Below, piece by piece: positions 1 to 6,364 of a stretch of 10,932 bases of DNA (position 1 is its first letter; every line of letters begins with the position of its first letter). A program made the position numbers and the translations under genes. Below the pieces are notes generated by a model. That model made no database searches. It was given only the letters and a program-made list of their open reading frames with translations, and was not told the origin of the DNA. The DNA comes from Candidatus Magasanikbacteria bacterium GW2011_GWC2_45_8 (lineage in GTDB: Bacteria > Patescibacteriota > Patescibacteriia > Magasanikbacterales > UBA10146): positions 1-10,932 of the forward strand of contig LCLH01000018.1 in assembly GCA_001001925.1 (NCBI GenBank). The letters run 5' to 3'.

Positions 1-2731
1 GTGTATTGCTGCCACTCCCCAGCTCTTTTGCCGCGCCGGAAAAAGTAATACCCTGCCGTTGCATAAGCGAGGGTGCCAAATCTGCCGCCACACCTACCTT
101 ATATATGCTATATACGACTTCTTTTTGAATTGCGTTCACAAGCATGTGGAATAGACGATAGGTTTCCTTTTTATATTCAACAAGAGGGTCTCGTTGTCCA
201 TATCCGCGCAAACCAATCCCCGTGCGCAAATGATCAATAGACACCAAATGATCAATCCACAAGGTATCAATCGCGCGCAACGAAACACCTTTTTCAATCT
301 CTAACATCATTTCTGTGTTGTTGATGTGCGCAACCAGTTCATCGTATCGCGCACGCGCGCGACCAACAAGATAATCTATCACCGCGGTACGCCCTTCGGC
401 AGAATCAAGCCCCGTACCGTCTTTTTGTATCACCTCGCGCAACTCTGAATGTTCCTGCCCTGTTATAGGAAACATGGTATTCACCGTCTCAATAATCTCA
501 TCTGGATTGCGGTCTCCCTCTCCGCCGCGTCCGCTATGAAACGCCACAACATCATGAACCTCCGTTTCAATCATTTCAAAAATAATCGTGCGCAAATCCT
601 GTGCCGCATCCTGCGGATGTTCAGCAATATGCATACGCGCAATTTTGAAACTATCCAAAATCTCACGACGTTTTTTATAGATCACCGTACGGTGTTTATT
701 CAATACGTCATCATACTCAAGCAAGTGCTTGCGCATGTCAAAATGATGCCCTTCCACCTTGCGCTGTGCGGACTCAAGCGACTTTGAAACAATTTTATTT
801 TCTATAGGCACATCCGCCGGCATTTTTAGAAACTCCATCATGCCTTTAATACGTTCGGAACCAAAAATACGCATCAAATCATCTTCAAGCGACACATAAA
901 ATTGTGATGACCCAGGGTCTCCTTGGCGCCCCGCGCGGCCGCGCAACTGGTTATCTATGCGGCGAGACTCATGCCGCTCCGTCCCAATGACAAGCAAACC
1001 GCCGGCACCGAGCACTTTTTCCTGTTCTTTTTTCCACTCTGCCATGAGCACTCCTTTACGCGCCTCAAATTCTTCCGCTGATAGTTCAAGCTTTAGGCGC
1101 GATAAATCACTTTCAATATTGCCGCCCAAAATAATATCCACGCCGCGGCCCGCCATGTTAGTGGCAAGTGTCACCGCACCCGCGCGACCCGCTTGCGCGA
1201 TAATTTCCGCCTCACGTTCATGGTTTTTTGCATTCAAAATCTCGTGAGGAATCCCTTCTTTTTCCAAATACAAACTCAATGCCTCATTTTTCTCTATTGA
1301 AATCGTGCCAATCAAAAGCGGCTGGCCGCGCTCATGGCGCTCTTTTATTTCGTGCACAATCGCTTGAAACTTACCGTCTTCATTTTTGTATATGCGATCC
1401 GGCAAATCTACGCGCGCATTTTGGCGATGCGTAGGCACCTGAACCACTTCCAGATTATAAATCTTTGAAAATTCTTCCGCTTCTGTGGCGGCTGTGCCGG
1501 TCATGCCCGCAAGCTTCTCATACAAACGAAAATAATTTTGAAACGTAATAGTCGCCAAGGTTTGACTCTCGCGCTGAATCTTAACTCCTTCTTTTGCTTC
1601 AATTGCCTGATGCAAACCCTCGCTATAACGCCGCCCAAACATAAGGCGGCCGGTAAACTCATCTACAATCACCACCTCATCTCCCCGCACCACATAATCC
1701 CTGTCAAGCTTAAACAGTGTATGCGCCTTAAGCGCCTGCTCCACATGGTGAACGGTGCGCAATCCCCCCTCTTCATATATATTCTCCACCCCCAGAGCCT
1801 TTTCCAGCTTGGCAATACCCGCGTCGGTCAAAGTGGCCGCGCGAAGCTTCTCATCTATATTATAATCCTCATTTTCATTCAAAATCCGCACGAGCTCCGC
1901 AAACTTGTAATACTGATCCGTCGCTTCTTCCGCCGGTGCGCTGATAATAAGAGGTGTACGGGCTTCATCAATTAAAATGGAGTCAACTTCATCTATAATC
2001 GCGTAATGCAAGGGGCGCTGGGACATCTGCTCAAACGACGACACCATGTTGTCGCGTAAATAATCAAACCCGAATTCGTTGTTGGTTCCATACACAATAT
2101 CGCACTCGTATGCTTCTTTTCTTTGAACCGGCCGCACATGAGACGGCTCAACTTTGACCAAGCTCATCTGCGACGCTTCGTCGCTTGCGCCTTCATTCGT
2201 TTGCATTTGCGCGGATTGTTCTTCCATAAATCCGGGCTCATAACGGAAGCTTGTCATTTGTTGTTGAATAATTCCCACACTCAATCCGAGCGCATGATAT
2301 ACCTGCCCCATCCACACCGCGTCGCGCTTTGCCAAATAATCATTCACTGTTACCAAATGCACGCCTTTTCCGGTGAGTGCATTCAAATATATCGGTAGTG
2401 TGGCAACAAGCGTTTTACCTTCTCCTGTACGCATCTCCGCAATATTTCCCTTGTGGAGCACAACACCTCCCATGAGCTGAACATCAAAATGCCTCATACC
2501 CAAAACACGCCTTGACGCCTCGCGCACCGTAGCAAATGCCTCGGGCAAAATATCGTCTAAGGAAGCACCTTTTTGCAAGCGCTCTTTGAGGTGAACCGTC
2601 TGATTTTTGAGGTCTTCATTTGAGAGCGCGGATACCTGCGGCTCCAACTTGTTGATGGCAATAACAAGCGGGTGAAGTTCTTTGACAACACGCGCATTTG
2701 GATCGCCAAAAAGTTTTTTGAAAAATGACAT
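1..2731 (-). CDS. secA: Preprotein translocase ATPase SecA (C-terminus cut by left edge)
   Basis: SecA is the motor ATPase that pushes unfolded preproteins through the SecYEG channel at the inner face of the membrane. The frame opens with ATG at 2731 (MSFFKKLFGD) and stays open for 910 codons to the left edge. Visible motifs are Walker A MRTGEGKT at residues 100-107, Walker B DEVD at 247-250, MAGRGVDIILGGN from 526, and HESRRIDNQLRGRAGRQGDPG (arginine finger, motif VI) at 587-607. The scaffold/HWD signature HLRTGIGLRGYGQRDP lies close to the edge, so only the C-terminal linker and any zinc-binding tail are missing. Compared with E. coli as I recall it, about 39 extra residues lie between GLSVG (153) and RKEAY (204). 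No Shine-Dalgarno precedes the ATG; a sigma70-like promoter lies about 35 bases upstream. The identification is secure. Confidence 0.97.
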   Translation of the reverse strand, partial: MSFFKKLFGDPNARVVKELHPLVIAINKLEPQVSALSNEDLKNQTVHLKERLQKGASLDDILPEAFATVREASRRVLGMRHFDVQLMGGVVLHKGNIAEMRTGEGKTLVATLPIYLNALTGKGVHLVTVNDYLAKRDAVWMGQVYHALGLSVGIIQQQMTSFRYEPGFMEEQSAQMQTNEGASDEASQMSLVKVEPSHVRPVQRKEAYECDIVYGTNNEFGFDYLRDNMVSSFEQMSQRPLHYAIIDEVDSILIDEARTPLIISAPAEEATDQYYKFAELVRILNENEDYNIDEKLRAATLTDAGIAKLEKALGVENIYEEGGLRTVHHVEQALKAHTLFKLDRDYVVRGDEVVIVDEFTGRLMFGRRYSEGLHQAIEAKEGVKIQRESQTLATITFQNYFRLYEKLAGMTGTAATEAEEFSKIYNLEVVQVPTHRQNARVDLPDRIYKNEDGKFQAIVHEIKERHERGQPLLIGTISIEKNEALSLYLEKEGIPHEILNAKNHEREAEIIAQAGRAGAVTLATNMAGRGVDIILGGNIESDLSRLKLELSAEEFEARKGVLMAEWKKEQEKVLGAGGLLVIGTERHESRRIDNQLRGRAGRQGDPGSSQFYVSLEDDLMRIFGSERIKGMMEFLKMPADVPIENKIVSKSLESAQRKVEGHHFDMRKHLLEYDDVLNKHRTVIYKKRREILDSFKIARMHIAEHPQDAAQDLRTIIFEMIETEVHDVVAFHSGRGGEGDRNPDEIIETVNTMFPITGQEHSELREVIQKDGTGLDSAEGRTAVIDYLVGRARARYDELVAHINNTEMMLEIEKGVSLRAIDTLWIDHLVSIDHLRTGIGLRGYGQRDPLVEYKKETYRLFHMLVNAIQKEVVYSIYKVGVAADLAPSLMQRQGITFSGAAKELGSGSNT

Positions 2732-2764
2732 ATCGGTTAAAACTTACACTTGAATAACACCAAG

Positions 2765-2793
2765 AGTATACCTAAAAACCACTCCCCTGTAAA
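2765..2793 (-). promoter_or_regulatory. secA promoter, sigma70 type
   Basis: On the minus strand TTTACA (2793-2788) is separated by exactly 17 bases from TATACT (2770-2765). Each hexamer differs from consensus at one position. Transcription would start near 2758 and give a leader of about 27 bases before the secA ATG at 2731, with no recognisable ribosome binding site in it. This is a sequence match only. Confidence 0.6.
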
Positions 2794-2820
2794 GGCACTG
2801 GAAAACGAGTAAATATGAGA

Positions 2821-2883
2821 CGCAAATAATTTCTTGAGCACCGTAAGCGTACTCGCGGATAGGTGCGAAAAAAATTATTTGCG
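2821..2883. repeat. 63-base inverted-repeat element upstream of secA
   Basis: CGCAAATAATTT at 2821-2832 is matched by its perfect reverse complement at 2872-2883. Inside it a second pair, GCACC (2838-2842) and GGTGC (2862-2866), is separated from the outer stem by five unpaired bases on each side (2833-2837 and 2867-2871). The result is a symmetric two-stem hairpin with a 19-base loop. No T-run follows on either strand, so it does not look like a terminator. It lies just upstream of the secA -35 box. It could be an operator, a structured RNA or a small mobile remnant; no flanking target duplication is visible. Confidence 0.6.
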
Positions 2884-2922
2884 GCGAACGTATGCTCGCG
2901 AACAGAGCCTGTGTATAACTTT

Positions 2923-2963
2923 TTGACAAATCTATTCCATAGTCTCGCAATATGTTCTATACT
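2923..2963 (+). promoter_or_regulatory. Possible promoter for the Lys-rich mini-gene
   Basis: The plus strand has a perfect TTGACA at 2923-2928 and a good -10 TATACT at 2958-2963, but they are 29 bases apart, too far to form one classical promoter. TATGTT at 2951-2956 gives a spacer of 22, also long. Either box may act with a weaker partner. Starting from TATACT, the transcript would begin near 2970 and carry a leader of about 140 bases. Confidence 0.25.
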
Positions 2964-2976
2964 ATATACAGGTCGA

Positions 2977-3080
2977 GAATTTTTTACATACATGCTTGTC
3001 GTGTAAAAAAATTCCAAAAAAAATTTTTCTCGCGATCGCGAGACAAAGAAAAATTTGTATTCCGCACCTGCGCAATGCGC
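2977..3080 (+). promoter_or_regulatory. Structured leader upstream of the Lys-rich mini-gene
   Basis: Three hairpins lie in succession. GAATTTTTTACA (2977-2988) pairs with 3002-3014 with one bulged A and a 13-base loop. A 16-base perfect palindrome, TCTCGCGATCGCGAGA, lies at 3028-3043, with outer arms AAATTTTT (3021-3028) and AAAAATTT (3049-3056). GCGCAATGCGC at 3070-3080 forms a small stem. In addition CACCT at 3065-3069 is complementary to AGGTG at 3099-3103, the core of the following Shine-Dalgarno, so the leader could hide the ribosome binding site. The structures are visible; any regulatory role is inference. Confidence 0.45.
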
Positions 3081-3093
3081 CGATGCGTTTAAG

Positions 3094-3103
3094 AAAGGAG
3101 GTG
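3094..3103 (+). promoter_or_regulatory. Perfect extended Shine-Dalgarno (AAAGGAGGTG)
   Basis: AAAGGAGGTG is complementary over all ten bases to the usual 16S rRNA 3' end (CACCTCCTTT). Eight bases separate it from the ATG at 3112, an ideal distance. None of the minus-strand genes whose start is in this window has a comparable site, so this one stands out and is the main support for the tiny ORF being translated. Confidence 0.75.
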
Positions 3104-3111
3104 GCTCAATT

Positions 3112-3165
3112 ATGGCAAAGAAAAAAGCAAAAAAGAAAGTTGCAAAAAAAAAGAAGAAGAGATAG
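3112..3165 (+). CDS. 17-residue Lys-rich basic microprotein
   Basis: The frame reads MAKKKAKKKVAKKKKKR and ends in TAG. It is the only plus-strand gene in the window. Support comes from context rather than length: an ideal ten-base Shine-Dalgarno at the right spacing, a structured leader in front, and a strong intrinsic terminator 22 bases after the stop. The peptide has 11 Lys and one Arg in 17 residues and no acidic residue, so it should bind nucleic acid or another polyanion, in the manner of the Lys-rich tails of histone-like or ribosomal proteins; that is inference. I do not recognise a family. The alternative is that the 2970-3230 transcript acts as a small RNA and the ORF is incidental. 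A run of A-rich Lys codons can also slow or slip ribosomes, so a regulatory ORF is possible too. Confidence 0.55.
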   Translation: MAKKKAKKKVAKKKKKR

Positions 3166-3186
3166 TTGACTTTCAAAATAAAAAAG

Positions 3187-3222
3187 AAATCCTCCGCGCT
3201 TGATAAAAGCCACGGAGGATTT
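3187..3222. terminator. Bidirectional intrinsic terminator
   Basis: AAATCCTCCG (3187-3196) pairs with CGGAGGATTT (3213-3222), with an inner GCTT/AAGC stem (3198-3201 with 3207-3210). On the plus strand the stem runs into TTTTTT, which ends the mini-gene transcript. On the minus strand it is followed by TTTC and six T, which ends the polyamine operon 26 bases after the fusion gene's stop. One hairpin therefore serves two convergent units. Confidence 0.85.
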
Positions 3223-3248
3223 TTTGTCTTGCATCGGCGTGCCGCGTA

Positions 3249-4295
3249 TTACTTTCTTATTCCTTCGCCATACAAAAAATTCCATTCACCGCCGCTAAAA
3301 TACCACTGGGTCTCCACTTCCAATTCTTTATAGTAATTTTTAGCCGCGGAAGATATGGCAGTCAACTCCTTTTTATCCAAAACATGGCCTGCCTGCGTAG
3401 CCCACCGAGAAACCTTAATTGAGCTTAATTCTTTAAATAGACTGGAATAAAGGACTTTAAGTTTAGAATCCGGCAAAGACACCAAATCTATGATAGCATA
3501 ATCAATCTTTTTATCCTTTAAAAACGGGATTGTTTCAAGCGCATCACCATAAAACATTTTGAGTCGTTTGTCCCTAAGTGCGGGACCGGCACCCAGATAT
3601 TTTTTTGCTACATTGATAACTTGCTGGTCTTGTTCAAACATGTAGATTTCTTGTAATTTAGTATTCTTAACCAACTCTTTCAAGATTGAACAATCTCCGC
3701 CACCAACAATAAGGACATTCTTTCCGTTGCCCATGTGTTGGATCATCTTCTGATCATACACGTGAGCGTCAGCTGTAGCCATTTGCAAAGTACCGTTGGA
3801 AAATAAACAGACGCCTAAATGTTTTGCGCGCATCACCTCAAGCAATTGATACGGTGTCTGCTGTGTGTGCAAAATACGCGTTACTTCAATCTCGCGCTTG
3901 TAACCGTCTACAAAATAAATTTGTTTCCACTGCCGCATGCTCCCGCGGCGCAGATATTGCCAATTCACCTCTTTTGCGCCAAATTTTTCTTGCAGATATT
4001 CCAAGATAGGCTCCGGACGATTTTTGCCGCAGGTAAAAATATCAACACCCACATAACCGATTTCCGGATACGTGTGCAAACTAATATGGCTTTCCGCCAA
4101 AATACCCAAAACAGTAACCCCAACAGGGGTAAATTTGCGTGAATTTAACTCAAGCAAATTATGCTTGGTCTTTTTAATTGCTTCTTGCACCAAACGGCGT
4201 AAAAGCTGTTCGTCGTCAATGACACGAGGGTCGCATCCGCGCAGATCCGCAAGGATTTCCCTCCCAATGCGAAAACTTTTTTTAAGTTCCGGCAT
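3249..4295 (-). CDS. speD: AdoMet decarboxylase (SpeD) fused to a divergent spermidine-synthase-like domain
   Basis: The protein has 348 residues. Residues 1-112 form a prokaryotic S-adenosylmethionine decarboxylase, which makes the aminopropyl donor for polyamine synthesis. ESHISLHTYPEIGYVGVDIFTCG includes the self-cleavage pair E68-S69 (S69 becoming the pyruvoyl group), H74 and C89, matching Ser63, His68 and Cys83 of the Thermotoga enzyme; its Ser55 is Thr61 here. Residues from about 145 to the end resemble spermidine synthase (TPYQLLEV, VLIVGGGD at 194-201, FEQD at 220-223, YGDA at 249-252, IID at 268-270). However, GGGDGG has become GGGDCS, the second Asp of the DxxDP loop is Ser273, and the DEFFYHE segment reads DAHVYDQ. 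This half may be inactive, regulatory, or use another acceptor. It starts 2 bases after the speE stop, without a Shine-Dalgarno, and is the last gene of the operon. Confidence 0.9.
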   Translation of the reverse strand: MPELKKSFRIGREILADLRGCDPRVIDDEQLLRRLVQEAIKKTKHNLLELNSRKFTPVGVTVLGILAESHISLHTYPEIGYVGVDIFTCGKNRPEPILEYLQEKFGAKEVNWQYLRRGSMRQWKQIYFVDGYKREIEVTRILHTQQTPYQLLEVMRAKHLGVCLFSNGTLQMATADAHVYDQKMIQHMGNGKNVLIVGGGDCSILKELVKNTKLQEIYMFEQDQQVINVAKKYLGAGPALRDKRLKMFYGDALETIPFLKDKKIDYAIIDLVSLPDSKLKVLYSSLFKELSSIKVSRWATQAGHVLDKKELTAISSAAKNYYKELEVETQWYFSGGEWNFLYGEGIRK

Positions 4296-4297
4296 AA

Positions 4298-5185
4298 CTA
4301 TTTAAAATATAACGTACGTAAAAAATTTGGCAATGAATACACCCCTTCATGAAATTTGCCATTGTACAGTTTCAAATCCTTAACACCGCGCGCTTTCAAA
4401 CGCTGTTCAATAACCGCCGCGGTAACCTTTGACGCACCAATAGTCTGACTATTGGTGGCAAATGCCATTAAACCTCCATACAACGGCACATATGAGCTTG
4501 AAGGTGCCGCGTGTCTAAATACGCTCTTGAGCCGCTTGTAAATATCGCGTGAAATTTGCGGCCGCGTTACGCACAATTCTATGTGCAGCTGCACAATGCC
4601 GTTTTTGTTGAGAATCTTGTTGAGCGATTGATAAAACTCTTTGGTGTACAATGCTTTTGACGGGCCTATAGGGTCGGTCAAATCGGAAATAATGACATCA
4701 AACTTCTCGCTTGTTTCTTCTACAAAGCGTTTGCCGTCTCCAATGACCAGCTGTGTGCGTTTGTCTGTGAACGCATTACCGCACACGCTTTTTAGATATT
4801 TCATTGAAAACTCCACCACTCCTTTGTCAATCTCAACCATAACTGCTTTTTTCACCGTTTTGTGTTTTAAAACATTGCGCAATATCCCGCCATCTCCCCC
4901 GCCGATAATCAATATTTTTTCCGGCTTGGGATGCGCGCAGAGAGCTGTATGCACCTGCATTTCATGGTAAAAAAATTCATCTTTTTCCGATGTTTGAAAA
5001 TTACCATCAAGTTTTAGAAGCTTTCCAAAAAGCGGCGTGTCATATAACTCAATAGTCTGGTACTCGGTACGGCCGCTATAAAGCAATTTATTATAGGAAA
5101 ACCCGTATACATAATCAATCTGCACTTTGGGGCCTTCCATTACCGGACCTGTCACGTGGTATTCGTAAGTATATTCTTTTGGCAT
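4298..5185 (-). CDS. speE: Spermidine synthase-type aminopropyltransferase SpeE
   Basis: SpeE transfers the aminopropyl group from decarboxylated AdoMet to a diamine, typically putrescine to give spermidine, in the cytoplasm. The 295 residues cover the usual family length. The N-terminal beta domain contains TEYQTIELYDTP (40-51) and LDG (59-61), followed by KDEFFYHEM (68-76). The Rossmann core has IIGGGDGG (93-100), the nucleoside-binding VEID (117-120), IGDG (148-151) and the catalytic loop SDLTDPIGP (167-175) with Asp168 and Asp171. The segment after the next strand, QLHIELCVTRPQ, departs from the usual pattern, so the acceptor could differ from putrescine. The start at 5185 lies 15 bases after the decarboxylase stop; the stop is TAG. 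It lies directly before the speD fusion, which supplies its co-substrate. Confidence 0.93.
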   Translation of the reverse strand: MPKEYTYEYHVTGPVMEGPKVQIDYVYGFSYNKLLYSGRTEYQTIELYDTPLFGKLLKLDGNFQTSEKDEFFYHEMQVHTALCAHPKPEKILIIGGGDGGILRNVLKHKTVKKAVMVEIDKGVVEFSMKYLKSVCGNAFTDKRTQLVIGDGKRFVEETSEKFDVIISDLTDPIGPSKALYTKEFYQSLNKILNKNGIVQLHIELCVTRPQISRDIYKRLKSVFRHAAPSSSYVPLYGGLMAFATNSQTIGASKVTAAVIEQRLKARGVKDLKLYNGKFHEGVYSLPNFLRTLYFK

Positions 5186-5200
5186 ACATTTTCAAATTAA

Positions 5201-6364
5201 TTAATCAATTGTAATGATTTTTGCCTGACTAAAACCGTTATAGGTAGTAGAACTCACATTTGAATAAGCCCCCATAGCGGGCACTAACAGTATATCGCCT
5301 ATCTCCAAACGAGGCAACATTATGTCCTCTGACACAATATCAAACGAATCACAGGTGGGACCGGCGAGCACGCTTTTAGTATAAACGCCGGTGCGTTCGG
5401 TTAAAATTGAATACACACAATGATCATAAACCTTGCCGGAAAAAGAATTATACACTCCATCATCCAAATAGTACCACGGTACGCCACGGCGAATATTTTT
5501 GCCGTTCACCGAGGTAATAAGCGTTTGGGCGAGTCCGCAGATAAAACGTCCCGGCTCCGCGCAGATATTCATGCCGGGGAAAAGCTCGTAAATTTTCCGT
5601 CTGATCGGCAATGAAAAATGTTCAATAGAAGGCAGTGGGCGCGTATAAGGCACAGGAAATCCACCGCCTATGTCCACGGTATCCAATAAGATGCCCTCAT
5701 GCTGTAATTGATCAAACAAGCGGCGCACCGCAACTAATGCTTTCAAATAATTTTTGGTGGTATACGATTGTGAACCAACATGGAAACTGACTCCATGTAC
5801 GCGCGCGCCGGTTGCGACAGCTTCTTTTATGAGCGCGTTCGCTTCTTTAATGGTCGCTCCAAATTTATAGGATAAATCAACTTGGCAATTTCGGTTTGGA
5901 AAACTCAAACGAAGCAATAAATCTATGTCATTGGTGCCGCGCGTCAAACGGTTGAGCTGGTCGGCATTATCAAAGACAAACCAACGCTGACCCGCCTTGT
6001 AACACTGGGTAAAATCATACTCGGACAAGAACGGTTGTGTATTCAAGATATCGCGCGCGGGAACCCCAAACTGCATAATCTGCTTGAGTTCTCCGTACGA
6101 AGCAACCTCAAAAGAGGCACCCTCTTCTTTAAGTGTTTTAAGAATATCCGGATGCGGGTTTGACTTAATCGCGTAAAAAATACGCACATTGGGCAAAGCG
6201 CGTGTCAAAGACCTGTAACTCTCGCGCACGCGAGAACGGGAAAGCACCAAAAGCGGGCCGCCGTACTTTTTCTTCAAACTATGAGCTTCCACAAACGAAA
6301 CCGTTGAAAGTCTTTCAAAGTACGCGCGCGCACGAGGCGCTTCCGGAGAAATTGTAGTATCCAT
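5201..6364 (-). CDS. Ornithine/lysine decarboxylase, fold type III PLP enzyme
   Basis: This cytoplasmic enzyme removes CO2 from ornithine (putrescine) or lysine (cadaverine) using pyridoxal phosphate. The alanine-racemase-like barrel carries YAIKSNP with the PLP Lys67, HVGSQ (195-199), the phosphate-binding DIGGGFP (231-237), AEPGR (269-273), and YLDDG (299-303). The C-terminal domain has GPTCDSFD (335-342) with catalytic Cys338, and GAYSNVSSTTYNGF (365-378). At 387 residues it matches bacterial ODC or bifunctional L/ODC rather than the longer arginine decarboxylases, and GPTCDSxD is the bacterial version as I recall it. Ornithine versus lysine preference cannot be settled from these motifs. 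Its ATG directly follows the metK TAA with no gap and no Shine-Dalgarno, so translation is probably coupled. The neighbours metK, speE and speD favour putrescine for spermidine. Confidence 0.93.
   Translation of the reverse strand: MDTTISPEAPRARAYFERLSTVSFVEAHSLKKKYGGPLLVLSRSRVRESYRSLTRALPNVRIFYAIKSNPHPDILKTLKEEGASFEVASYGELKQIMQFGVPARDILNTQPFLSEYDFTQCYKAGQRWFVFDNADQLNRLTRGTNDIDLLLRLSFPNRNCQVDLSYKFGATIKEANALIKEAVATGARVHGVSFHVGSQSYTTKNYLKALVAVRRLFDQLQHEGILLDTVDIGGGFPVPYTRPLPSIEHFSLPIRRKIYELFPGMNICAEPGRFICGLAQTLITSVNGKNIRRGVPWYYLDDGVYNSFSGKVYDHCVYSILTERTGVYTKSVLAGPTCDSFDIVSEDIMLPRLEIGDILLVPAMGAYSNVSSTTYNGFSQAKIITID

Noticed and set aside
449..2398. Several plus-strand open frames inside secA
   Set aside because: All lie opposite the conserved SecA frame and have no domain or ribosome site; they are antisense shadows.
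2910..2918. DnaA box TTATACACA on the minus strand, and a variant TTATCAACA at 8083-8091 on the plus strand
   Set aside because: One perfect match to TTATNCACA is expected about once in every three windows of this size by chance. The boxes are not clustered and no dnaA, dnaN or AT-rich unwinding region is nearby, so there is no origin.
3097..3103. Possible 16S rRNA 3' end on the minus strand (CCACCTCCTTTCTT)
   Set aside because: It is only the complement of the perfect Shine-Dalgarno. No other 16S sequence lies beside it, and an SD-ORF-terminator series explains it.
2772..3176. Minus-strand open frame of 134 codons rich in Phe opposite the mini-gene
   Set aside because: Its poly-Phe start is simply the complement of the Lys codons, and it crosses the leader hairpins and the secA promoter. 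It has no ribosome site and no recognisable domain.
2970..3230. tmRNA, 6S, SRP or RNase P RNA as the identity of the structured plus-strand transcript
   Set aside because: There is no tRNA-like acceptor domain, no ALAA tag end, no SRP tetraloop motif and no RNase P core segments.
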